A stretch of DNA of 35,856 bases, taken from positions 1 to 35,856 of the forward strand of contig JBLNBX010000033.1 in the NCBI GenBank assembly GCA_050260275.1. The letters are read 5' to 3'. Below, piece by piece: positions 25,290-32,653 of this stretch. A model generated the notes under the pieces. That model saw only the letters and a program-made list of their open reading frames with translations, had not been told where the DNA came from and did no database searches. Position numbers and translations under genes: made by a program. The DNA comes from DATMXS01 sp050260275 (GTDB taxonomy: Bacteria; Acidobacteriota; Terriglobia; Bryobacterales; Bryobacteraceae). How positions within the stretch are numbered: position 1 is the first letter of the stretch; each line of letters starts with the position of its first letter.

Positions 25290-25508
25290 ATGCGCAAATT
25301 ATTCGGGTTGAGTTCTTTTGCTCTGTTATTATTGCTCCTCCTTCCCGCCACCGCTGCGGCATATATCGACCCCGGCGCAGGCAGCATCCTGCTCCAGGGC
25401 GTCTTAGGCGCTATCGCGATCGCAGCGACGGTGGTGGCCGGTTATTGGCGTTCGCTGCGCCGGTTCATCGCACGCGCGGCTGGCGGGCGGCGCCGGGGTG
25501 ATGGCTAA
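25290..25508 (+). CDS. Small membrane protein with YIDPGAGS motif
   Basis: A 72-residue protein. An N-terminal signal or membrane helix (LSSFALLLLLLLPATAAA) leads straight to YIDPGAGSILLQGVLGA, then a second hydrophobic segment (IAIAATVVAGYW) and a basic end (RSLRRFIARAAGGRRR). Short proteins with Y-I-D-P-G-(A/S)-G-S between two hydrophobic segments occur upstream of methyltransferase and phosphatase-superfamily genes in glycan loci; I recall this from such loci and cannot verify it here. No function is known. I chose ATG 25290; AAGGAT is 12 bases upstream, a little far, and a TTG at 25284 would fit it better. Its end overlaps the next gene by eight bases, so the two are surely cotranscribed. 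Confidence 0.85.
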   Translation: MRKLFGLSSFALLLLLLLPATAAAYIDPGAGSILLQGVLGAIAIAATVVAGYWRSLRRFIARAAGGRRRGDG

Positions 25509-26913
25509 GCCGGTGACGCGCGCAGCCGCTCATCCCGCATCATTTCGCGACCGCACCGGCCGGGTCTTCGAGGCAGAAGGCGAGATCATACGTGTTCTTT
25601 CCGTTTCCGGAGCGGAGGAATTCAGGTGGCTGAAAGGCTCCGGCGCACTCGAATCGTTGGTGGAATCGGGCGCCCTGATCGAATGCACCGAGGCGGATCC
25701 GCGAGAGTTTTCGTTTGAGCACGGCATTCCAGACCCGGCGCTCGTTCTCCGGCACCCGCGCATTCCATTCATCTCCCATCCGTACGAGTGGCCATTCAGG
25801 GCGCTCCAGTGCGCGGCGATTCACCATCTCGAATTGCACCTGGCGGCGCTCGAGCACGGCGCCACACTCACCGACGCCACCGCGTACAACATCCAGTTCC
25901 GCGGCGCGCGCCCGGTGTTCATAGATGTGTCCTCGCTCAGGCGGTACCGCGACGGGGAGCTATGGCTAGGACACCGGCAGTTCTGCGAACAATTCCTGAA
26001 CCCTCTTCTGCTTGAGGCCGTTGTGGGCATCCCGTTCCAGAACTGGTACCGCGGATGCCTGGAGGGCATCCCCGCCGATCAACTCGTGCGCGTTCTGCCC
26101 TGGAGGTCGAAACTCGACTGGCGGGTTCTGGCGCATGTTGTCGTGCAGTCGCGCCTCCAGTCGGCTGCCTCTCAGAAGAAGCCGGACGAACTGGCCGCGG
26201 CCGCGCGCCGCCGGTTTCCACGCGCAGGTTTCGCATCCATGCTGAAACAACTACTCAGGTGGATACGCGGGCTCAACCCAGCGGGGCTGAAAGCGTCCAC
26301 ATGGTCGGATTACGAGACGAGCCGTACCTATGATGAGCCGGCGCTGCGAGCCAAGATGGAGTTCGTATCCGATTTCGTGACGGCGACGAAGCCGCGCCTG
26401 ATGTGGGATTTCGGATGCAACGCGGGAGAGTACTCGCTGGCGGCCCTGCGGTGCGGGGCTGAGTACGTCGTTGGTTTCGACTTCGACCGGGGCGCGCTCG
26501 ACGAGGCTTTCCGCCGCAGCCGGGAGCATCGCGCAGCCTTCCTGCCGCTTCTGCTCGATGCCGCGAACCCGAGCCCGCGGCAGGGGTGGAGGCAAGCCGA
26601 ACGTGCGGGCATACTGGAACGCGGCCCTTGCGACGCTGTGCTGGCGCTCGCATTCGAGCACCATCTGACAATCGCGCGAAACGTGCCCATTCCATCGTTC
26701 CTCGACTGGTTGACCGGCCTAGGGCGTTCGGGCGTGGTCGAGTTCGTCGAGAAGCAGGATCCGACGGTTCAGAGGATGCTCGCGCTGCGCGAAGACATCT
26801 TCGACGATTACACACTGGCGAGCTTTGAGCAGGCGCTAAGCGCACGGGCACGCATCGTGCGGCGAACGCAATTGCCCGTCCACACGCGCCACCTCTTCTG
26901 GTATGAGCGATAG
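25501..26913 (+). CDS. NoeA-like SAM methyltransferase with kinase-like N-terminal segment
   Basis: A 470-residue two-part protein. The N-terminal half holds LTDATAYNIQFRGARPVFID (about 123-142): an Asp followed five residues later by Asn, then an I-D after a strand. That spacing is the catalytic-loop and metal-site pattern of protein kinases and aminoglycoside phosphotransferases. It continues as SSLRRYRDGELWLGHRQFCE. The C-terminal half is a class I SAM methyltransferase with LMWDFGCNAGEYSLAAL at about 301-317 and VVGFDFD as the acidic loop. The whole resembles nodulation protein NoeA and its relatives, whose chemistry is unsettled. ATG 25501 follows GGGG by two bases; a GTG directly before it (25498) is also possible. 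It overlaps the genes on both sides by 8 and 11 bases. Confidence 0.87.
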   Translation: MAKPVTRAAAHPASFRDRTGRVFEAEGEIIRVLSVSGAEEFRWLKGSGALESLVESGALIECTEADPREFSFEHGIPDPALVLRHPRIPFISHPYEWPFRALQCAAIHHLELHLAALEHGATLTDATAYNIQFRGARPVFIDVSSLRRYRDGELWLGHRQFCEQFLNPLLLEAVVGIPFQNWYRGCLEGIPADQLVRVLPWRSKLDWRVLAHVVVQSRLQSAASQKKPDELAAAARRRFPRAGFASMLKQLLRWIRGLNPAGLKASTWSDYETSRTYDEPALRAKMEFVSDFVTATKPRLMWDFGCNAGEYSLAALRCGAEYVVGFDFDRGALDEAFRRSREHRAAFLPLLLDAANPSPRQGWRQAERAGILERGPCDAVLALAFEHHLTIARNVPIPSFLDWLTGLGRSGVVEFVEKQDPTVQRMLALREDIFDDYTLASFEQALSARARIVRRTQLPVHTRHLFWYER

Positions 26914-29029
26914 TCCGGCAAAGACGAAGGAACGGCTTGCCTGGCACCGCGTGCTGGGGATCTGTTCGATTGCGCTTGCGTGCGGCGTCCCGCTGCTGTA
27001 TCTGCCGGCGGACATCTACGCGGGAAGCGCGCAGGACTTCCACTATGCGTTTGGCGAGCTGCTGCGTTCGGTGGCGGGCATAGCGGCCATCCCTGTGCTG
27101 CTCGCCGTCCCGCTCCTGCTGCCGTGGGCGCGTCTGGTGCGGGCCTGGGCGCGTGCATGGTTCGTGGCCGCAGCGCTCGTGTGGACTTCGGGCTATCTGC
27201 TGATTCTGAAGATGGGTCCGCTGGATGGCCGGACCATAGAGCTGAACGTTCCCCTGAGTTTCACCCTTCTTTCGACCGTAGCGCTGCTGTTTACGGGTGC
27301 TGCCGCACTAGTGCTGGCGATCCGGGCGCCCCGGACCGCAATCGTGCCCGTGCTGATACTGAACATAGCGGCGCTCGGCACAGCGTATTCCAGAGTGTCT
27401 TCAGCGCCGAAGCTGGTTTCCCGCCCCTCAGATGCTTCAGGTGCTAATGTCGCTCCGCTCTTCAGCTTCTCAAAGACGAGCAATGTGCTCGTGATCATCC
27501 TCGACACATTTCAATCAGACGTTTTCGCCAGCATACTCGAGGAAGACTCCCGGCTCAGGCGTGACCTCGATGGATTCCAATTCTTCCCTGATACGGTTGG
27601 TCCTGCCAGAAGCACGTATCTGGCGCTGCCCGCCATACACTCGGGGAAGATCTACGACGGCAAGAGGAAAATGTCTGCTATCTACGCGGAGGATGTTCAC
27701 GCAGGCTCGTTCTTCGCTGCGCTCGCAAACGCCGGCTACGACACTACTGCAGTAGGCGGTACCGGATGCGCAGCGGGCGCGCAGTGCTTTCCAGCACAAG
27801 CCGTGTACGGTCAAGGCACTTCCGCCAGCCGCAGAAGCGAGTACAAGCGCTTGCTCGATGTTGCGCTGGTCAGGGTAGCCCCAGCAGCGCTGAAAAGGAC
27901 AGTGTTCAACAACGGTTCAGGCCTGTTTCAGAATCGGGATCACCCGGCCGAAGCCTCCGATTGGGCCAGCCGAGATTTACAGACGCTTCAGATATTTGCA
28001 GAGAATGTGAACACATCATCGCAGGCGCCGACAGCCAAACTGATTCACGTGATGACGTCCCATCCGCCGGTCTATCTGGGTCCAGACTGCAGGCCGCTCC
28101 CAAAGCCCGAACAAGCCAACCGTAACAATATGCTTCCACAGTGCCGCTGTGCAATTAGCGCGGTCGTGTCTATCCTGGCGAGTCTCAAAGAACATGAGAT
28201 TTACGACAACACCGAGATTTTCGTCATAGGAGATCACGGCGAGTATCCTTCGCCAGGCGACACCCATATGAGTGCCTCGGGTTGGCTAGGGATTGTGGGC
28301 GCGGCGAACCCGCTTCTCTTGTGGAAACCGAAGAACAGGCGCGGAGCTCTGGAGTTTAGCTCCGCCCAGGTTCAGTTGTCCGATCTCGCTGCAACTGTCT
28401 GCGAGGAAACCGGAGCGTGCTCAGGTTTCCCTGGCGTGCCGCTCGGACGGCCGCGCGGCCAGACGCGGCGAGTACACGTCGGGTATCAGTGGTCCGATGA
28501 TTTTTGGAAGGCCGAGACCATCCCGGGGGTCCAGTGGTTTGCGATCGAGGGGCCCATCACATCTCTATCCAGCTGGCGTCGAATCAATGCGCCGGAGCTG
28601 CGAATAGGCACCCCCGTCGTGTTCGGCGGCAACCCAGAAGCCGCAGTCTACCTCGGCTGGGGATGGTCTGGAATCGAGCCGTGGGGGGTGTGGACCGACT
28701 CCCGCTTTGCGACCATCTCTTTTTCGGTCCCGTCTCCTCCCACGAGGCCCATCCATCTGGCAGCTCGCGTCAGGTGGTTTATCTCTCCCAAGCACCCGGA
28801 TTTGTCGGTGGCGGTTTCAGCTAACAATATCCCGATCACGAACTGGAAATTCTCGCTGCCCAATCCCGCTCGCAATGTTGAGATCGTCTTGCCGCCTTCC
28901 GTTTGGTCGGGCGGCACTGACCTCCAACTCGTGTTCGAGATCGATCAGCCGCGCTCGCCGGCGTCCTTTGGTGAGGGAGGCGATACGCGTCTGCTGGGGC
29001 TGGGTCTCGAAGCGATCGAACTCAAGTAG
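26903..29029 (+). CDS. Membrane-anchored alkaline-phosphatase-superfamily (sulfatase-like) protein with beta-rich C-terminal domain
   Basis: A 708-residue protein with four or five membrane helices in residues 15-165, then an extracytoplasmic catalytic domain and a C-terminal domain. The catalytic part starts at NVLVIILDTFQSD (Asp201) and has RSTYLALPAIHSG with a candidate nucleophile Thr238, MTSHPPVY with His387, and FVIGDHGEYPS with the metal-binding GDHGE at 443-447. This layout is that of lipoteichoic-acid-synthase and phosphoethanolamine or phosphoglycerol transferases, so a transferase that modifies a surface glycan or lipid is more likely than a sulfatase. The C-terminal part, from about 575, has WSGIEPWGVWTDSRF and a final RLLGLGLEAIEL, matching a beta domain (DUF7024 type, from memory) seen in other surface-glycan enzymes. 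It overlaps the methyltransferase gene by 11 bases and ends in a terminator candidate. Confidence 0.85.
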   Translation: MSDSPAKTKERLAWHRVLGICSIALACGVPLLYLPADIYAGSAQDFHYAFGELLRSVAGIAAIPVLLAVPLLLPWARLVRAWARAWFVAAALVWTSGYLLILKMGPLDGRTIELNVPLSFTLLSTVALLFTGAAALVLAIRAPRTAIVPVLILNIAALGTAYSRVSSAPKLVSRPSDASGANVAPLFSFSKTSNVLVIILDTFQSDVFASILEEDSRLRRDLDGFQFFPDTVGPARSTYLALPAIHSGKIYDGKRKMSAIYAEDVHAGSFFAALANAGYDTTAVGGTGCAAGAQCFPAQAVYGQGTSASRRSEYKRLLDVALVRVAPAALKRTVFNNGSGLFQNRDHPAEASDWASRDLQTLQIFAENVNTSSQAPTAKLIHVMTSHPPVYLGPDCRPLPKPEQANRNNMLPQCRCAISAVVSILASLKEHEIYDNTEIFVIGDHGEYPSPGDTHMSASGWLGIVGAANPLLLWKPKNRRGALEFSSAQVQLSDLAATVCEETGACSGFPGVPLGRPRGQTRRVHVGYQWSDDFWKAETIPGVQWFAIEGPITSLSSWRRINAPELRIGTPVVFGGNPEAAVYLGWGWSGIEPWGVWTDSRFATISFSVPSPPTRPIHLAARVRWFISPKHPDLSVAVSANNIPITNWKFSLPNPARNVEIVLPPSVWSGGTDLQLVFEIDQPRSPASFGEGGDTRLLGLGLEAIELK

Positions 29030-29030
29030 C

Positions 29031-29052
29031 GCGCGTGCGAGACACGCGCTTT
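29031..29052 (+). terminator. Candidate rho-independent terminator after the phosphatase-superfamily gene
   Basis: A perfect 7-base stem, GCGCGTG (29031-29037) and CACGCGC (29043-29049), with loop CGAGA, begins two bases after the stop codon and is followed by TTT. The T-run is short, so termination may be partial. Confidence 0.5.
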
Positions 29053-29328
29053 GGCCACTGCAGCCACATATCCAACAAGACCGGCCCGGCAACGGATGCG
29101 GGGAGCTCAGTATGCCTCCGACACTCACACCACCAGTTAGCCTGGGGCCGAAGTCCAGTCCCCAGTCCCTCTGGCCTCCCTTCAGGATGCGATGGAGCTT
29201 GAAAGCGCCCCCGGAACAGGTCCGGCGCGCGCACAAGCAGCCAGGCCCCGCAGGCGGTAGCCCGAGGCACCTCGGCGGACTCAGGGCTCTACCCAGAAAA
29301 ACTCGGGAGCTGCCTTCCGCCAGGTGCT

Positions 29329-30393
29329 CTACTTGCCTTTGCCGGCAGCAGCCGGAGCGGGCTTGGGCGGCTCGGCAGCCGCGGCGTCGGGGGCCGGGAT
29401 CCGCGGCATGCCCAATTTCTCGCGCAGTTCGATCTCCAGGCGCACCGCAACGTCGGGGTTGTCCCTCAGGAACGTGCGCGCGTTCTCGCGGCCCTGGCCG
29501 ATGCGGTCTCCCTTGTAGCTGTACCAGGAGCCGCTTTTCTCGAGGACATTCTGCGCCACGCCGAGATCGATCAGGTCGCCCTCGCGCGAGATGCCCTCCC
29601 CGTAGAGGATGTCGAACTCCGCCTCCCGGAACGGCGCGGCCACCTTGTTCTTCACTATCTTCACGCGCGTGCGGTTGCCGATCACAGTGTCGCCGTCTTT
29701 CAGCGCGGCTACGCGGCGGATGTCGGCTCGAATAGTCGCGTAGAACTTGAGCGCGCGGCCGCCGGTGGTCGTCTCCGGATTGCCAAACATCACGCCGATC
29801 TTCTCACGGATCTGGTTGATGAAGATCAGGCAAGTATTCGACTTGGAAACGATGCCCGTGAGCTTGCGCAGCGCCTGCGACATGAGCCGCGCCTGAACGC
29901 CCACGAACGCGTCGCCCATCTCGCCGTCCAGTTCCGCCTTGGGAACGAGCGCGGCCACGGAGTCGACGACCAGGACATCGATCGAGCCCGAGTTTATCAG
30001 CGCGCTGGCGATCTCGAGCGCCTGCTCGGCGTAGTCCGGCTGCGAGACGAGGAGGTTATCGACGTCCACACCGAGTTTCCGCGCGTAAACGGGATCGAGC
30101 GCGTGTTCAACGTCGATGAAGGCGGCCATGCCGGTCTTCTGGGCGCTCGCGACGACGTGCAGCGCGACGGTGGTCTTGCCGGAGGATTCCGGACCGAAAA
30201 TCTCGATGATACGGCCGCGCGGGAAGCCGCCCACGCCCAGTGCCAAATCGAGGGAGATAGCCCCTGTGGGGATCACAGCAACCGGCTGCACCGCCTCCCT
30301 CGAGCCGAGCCGCAGGATGGAGCCCTTCCCGAACTGTTTCTCGATCTGGCCCAGCGTAGCGCTGAGCGCGCGCGCGCGTTCCTTCTCGTCCAT
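29329..30393 (-). CDS. recA: Recombinase RecA
   Basis: The RecA recombinase, which forms filaments on single-stranded DNA, drives strand exchange and triggers LexA autocleavage. The 354 residues are full length. Features in order: the N-terminal polymerisation helix with IEKQFGKGSILRLGS, the Walker A GPESSGKTT at 67-75, FIDVEHALDPVYARKLGVD, the Walker B region VLVVDSVAALVPKAEL, LIFINQIREKIGVMFGNPET with loop L2 (GNPETTTGGRALKFYA), and the KNKVAAPFREAEFDILYGEG block. The C-terminus is Pro/Ala/Lys-rich rather than acidic as in E. coli. A GGAG lies six bases before the ATG. No recX follows. It converges on the glycan cassette, from which 299 bases separate it. Confidence 0.98.
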   Translation of the reverse strand: MDEKERARALSATLGQIEKQFGKGSILRLGSREAVQPVAVIPTGAISLDLALGVGGFPRGRIIEIFGPESSGKTTVALHVVASAQKTGMAAFIDVEHALDPVYARKLGVDVDNLLVSQPDYAEQALEIASALINSGSIDVLVVDSVAALVPKAELDGEMGDAFVGVQARLMSQALRKLTGIVSKSNTCLIFINQIREKIGVMFGNPETTTGGRALKFYATIRADIRRVAALKDGDTVIGNRTRVKIVKNKVAAPFREAEFDILYGEGISREGDLIDLGVAQNVLEKSGSWYSYKGDRIGQGRENARTFLRDNPDVAVRLEIELREKLGMPRIPAPDAAAAEPPKPAPAAAGKGK

Positions 30394-30401
30394 CAGCGCT
30401 C

Positions 30402-30423
30402 CATTGTACCCGAAAATGTTTCG
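30402..30423 (-). promoter_or_regulatory. Candidate recA promoter element and overlapping palindrome
   Basis: On the minus strand a TACAAT (30402-30407) is 8 bases upstream of the recA ATG, a -10 that would give a very short leader. Just upstream is the inverted repeat CGAAA-CAT-TTTCG (30411-30423). Its place between -10 and -35 is where a LexA-type repressor would bind. I see no good -35, and I do not know the LexA box of this group, so both calls are tentative. Confidence 0.3.
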
Positions 30424-30680
30424 CCGCCGCCGCTCTTTCTTCGCCCCTCCTTCACCGGCCCGCGGCCGGGTATTTCCCGTGAGTCAATTCCCTTAACGGC
30501 TGCCGCTGGTATCTGAAATGAGAGGGAATTCCCGCGCTGTCGCCGCCGTCACGCGCTGGCGCTCGCGGGCAGGGCCGTGCCTGCAGTTGTGCTTAGCGCG
30601 GGCCAATCCCGCTTTGCGCGCAGCCCGGGCCGATGCGGTGGCCGCGCTCAGGAACGAGTAGATTCGCCTTCTTGACAGCG

Positions 30681-31616
30681 CTACATCCGGGGGGCGTAGT
30701 AGCCCTTGCGGGCGCGGACCACCAAGCCTTTCTGGCCCTTCACGCGAATACGGATTTCCTGGTAGGAGCCGTCCGTCTTCATCGGCTCGGGGCGGTAGTA
30801 CAGGTTGTACTGGTGGCGCAGCTCGTTGGCGATGTTCGCGAAACTTTGAGCAAGGTCCTCCACCTTGAACGGGAAAAACGCCACGCCGCCGGTTTCGGCG
30901 GCCAGGTACTTCAGCACCTTGTCGCCGTCGGTCTCGATGCGGCTGATGTTGGTTGAGATCGTATAGATGACGACGTCCGCCTTCTGGGCCATCTCTAGCG
31001 CCTGGTCGCGCGTGACGCGGCTCTGGTTATCGTCGCCATCGCTGAGCACGACCATCGCGCGGCGGAACTTATGCCGCGGCTGATCCTTTCCGAGTTTGTC
31101 GCGGCAGGCGAAATAGATGGCGTCAAAGAGAGAAGTGCCGCCGCCGGCCCGCAAGGCGCGGATCTTGGAAGCGAGCACCTGAGGATCGCTGTCGAGGTCG
31201 GATACGAGTTCCGCACTAGTGTCGAAGCTCACCACCAGCGCGGCGTCTGTTTTCGGCCGCATTACGCTGTCGAGGAACTCGATCGCCGCCTCCTGGATGA
31301 AGCGGAAGCGGTCCCGGATGCTGTTGCTGGTGTCGACGAGGATGGCCATGCGCAGCGGCAGATCGCTCTCGGCCGTGAACTCCATGATCTGCTGGCGCCG
31401 TTTGTTCTCCATGATCTCGAAGTCATCCTTCGTGAGATCGGTGATGAAGCGCCCGCGTTTGTCCGTCACAGTGAACAGGACGTTAACGCGTGTGACGTCA
31501 ACGGAGATGCGGGTGTCGTCATCCGCTTGCGAAGCGAGAGGCTGGACCGGCTGCTGCGCCAGAAGGCCAGGAAACACCACGGCAACAGCCAGAAATACGG
31601 CGAGGAGCAGTCTCAT
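30681..31616 (-). CDS. Secreted VWFA-domain protein (Acidobacterial type)
   Basis: A 311-residue secreted protein. A signal peptide (MRLLLAVFLAVAVVFPGLLA, about 1-20) is followed by a beta domain at about 35-80 with VNVLFTVTDKRGRFITDL and TKDDFEIMENKRRQ, then a von Willebrand A domain. The metal-ion site is LVDTSNSIRDR (95-99 for DTSNS), with GGGTSLFDAIYFA and AMVVLSDGDDNQS completing it. A C-terminal beta segment ends in ARKGYYAPR. The layout matches a VWFA-related domain protein abundant in Acidobacteria, whose function is unknown. The frame extends to 31652, but I chose the ATG at 31616, where GAGG is five bases upstream and the signal peptide begins. It follows the pseudouridine synthase gene by 35 bases and is probably cotranscribed with it. 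Confidence 0.92.
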   Translation of the reverse strand: MRLLLAVFLAVAVVFPGLLAQQPVQPLASQADDDTRISVDVTRVNVLFTVTDKRGRFITDLTKDDFEIMENKRRQQIMEFTAESDLPLRMAILVDTSNSIRDRFRFIQEAAIEFLDSVMRPKTDAALVVSFDTSAELVSDLDSDPQVLASKIRALRAGGGTSLFDAIYFACRDKLGKDQPRHKFRRAMVVLSDGDDNQSRVTRDQALEMAQKADVVIYTISTNISRIETDGDKVLKYLAAETGGVAFFPFKVEDLAQSFANIANELRHQYNLYYRPEPMKTDGSYQEIRIRVKGQKGLVVRARKGYYAPRM

Positions 31617-31651
31617 ACAAACCTCGTAACGATTATAGGCGCCCTCCGCCA

Positions 31652-32587
31652 TTAAGGATCAGTCATCGGCGCCGGCACGAGCGTTTCAAGCCAGGCTTCG
31701 AGATCGGGCGGAAGGGGCGAAATCACCGTAACCGGCTCGCCGGTAGTAGGTTGGCGGAAGCCTATGCGATGCGAATGCAGGAAGAAGCGCCCCGACGGAT
31801 GGGGAGGCGCTCCGTACAGCCTGTCGCCGGCGACCGGGTGGCCGATGCTGGCCATGTGAACCCGGATCTGGTGCGTCCGGCCGGTGCGTATGCGAACCTC
31901 TAGCAGCGAGAAGTCCTCGTACCGGCGCAGCACGCGGTACTCCGTCACGGCGGAGCGCCCGGAGGACAGGCGGGCGGTCATGCGCGTGCGCCGGATGCGG
32001 TCGCGCGCTATTGGCTTCTCGATGCGACTGGTTTCAGCTTTCACTCGCCCGCGGACGAGAGCGATGTAGACCTTTTCCACAGTCCGCGAGGAGAACTGCG
32101 CTGCCAGCGCCCTGTGCGCGGCGTCATTGCGGGCAACCAGCAGCACGCCGCTGGTATAGCGGTCGAGCCGGTGCACGATTCCCGGGCGCAGTTCGCCCGC
32201 CGCTTCCGAGAGCGCGCCGAAGCGGTGCAGGAGCGCGTTCACCAGGGTACCCATGCGCACACCTGCTCCCGCGTGGACGACCATGCCCGCTGGCTTGTCG
32301 ACCGCGACGACATCATCATCTTCATAGAGCACATGCACGGGCAGCGCCTCCGGGATGGCGCGCAGGGGCGGCGGCTCGGCGGGCTCGACCTCGACGGTTT
32401 CGCCTCCGCGCAAGCGCAGGGAAGGCTTTACCGGCACGCCCCCGACGCGCGCGCGGCCGTCCCGGATCCACTGCTGTATGCGAGAGCGGCTGTATTCGGG
32501 AAGGCGCTCCTGGAGGAACAAATCGACGCGCTTTCCCGTATCTTCAGCCGGCACTGTGAAGGCCTGCACAAAGTACAATCTCACCAT
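31652..32587 (-). CDS. rluD: RluD-family rRNA pseudouridine synthase (RluA superfamily)
   Basis: A 311-residue enzyme that isomerises uridines to pseudouridine in RNA, most likely 23S rRNA if it is true RluD. An N-terminal S4 RNA-binding domain (about 17-70, KRVDLFLQERLPEYSRSRIQ) leads to the catalytic domain. The active-site Asp142 is in GIVHRLDRYTSGVLLVARN; other blocks are VDKPAGMVVHAGAG, TGRTHQIRVHMASIGHPVAGD and FFLHSHRIGF. The C-terminus is normal for the family. The assignment to RluD rather than another RluA-type enzyme rests on the S4 domain and length. The ATG at 32587 has GGTGA close upstream; a GTG one codon later is also possible. It is divergent from the LolA-like pair across a 66-base gap. 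Confidence 0.92.
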   Translation of the reverse strand: MVRLYFVQAFTVPAEDTGKRVDLFLQERLPEYSRSRIQQWIRDGRARVGGVPVKPSLRLRGGETVEVEPAEPPPLRAIPEALPVHVLYEDDDVVAVDKPAGMVVHAGAGVRMGTLVNALLHRFGALSEAAGELRPGIVHRLDRYTSGVLLVARNDAAHRALAAQFSSRTVEKVYIALVRGRVKAETSRIEKPIARDRIRRTRMTARLSSGRSAVTEYRVLRRYEDFSLLEVRIRTGRTHQIRVHMASIGHPVAGDRLYGAPPHPSGRFFLHSHRIGFRQPTTGEPVTVISPLPPDLEAWLETLVPAPMTDP

Positions 32588-32600
32588 AAGTCACCGGCGG

Positions 32601-32640
32601 CGGTCCGTGGACCGCAGCCCGGGAAGCAGTACTCTGGACC
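32601..32640. promoter_or_regulatory. Inverted repeat and extra half-site in a short divergent promoter region
   Basis: A perfect 14-base inverted repeat, CGGTCC-GT-GGACCG, lies at 32601-32614, and a third TGGACC half-site is at 32635-32640. The region is only 66 bases long between two divergent start codons, so a bound protein could affect both genes. It could equally be an RNA hairpin in a leader. Confidence 0.35.
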
Positions 32641-32653
32641 AACGGAGGCAAGC

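Noticed and set aside
26273..27043. A 256-residue minus-strand frame opposite the methyltransferase
   Set aside because: Antisense shadow with Arg/Pro bias; the sense frame has clear SAM motifs.
28707..29735. A 342-residue plus-strand frame spanning the end of the phosphatase gene and recA
   Set aside because: It crosses two well-supported genes in the wrong frame and is Arg/Pro/Ser-rich.
30457..30471. Hairpin CCGGCC-CGC-GGCCGG as a terminator between recA and the VWFA gene
   Set aside because: Strong stem, but no T-tract follows on the minus strand, the only strand with a gene reading towards it.
30524..30533. GGGAATTCCC palindrome upstream of recA
   Set aside because: Short, isolated and more than 130 bases from the recA start; I see no reason to call it an operator.
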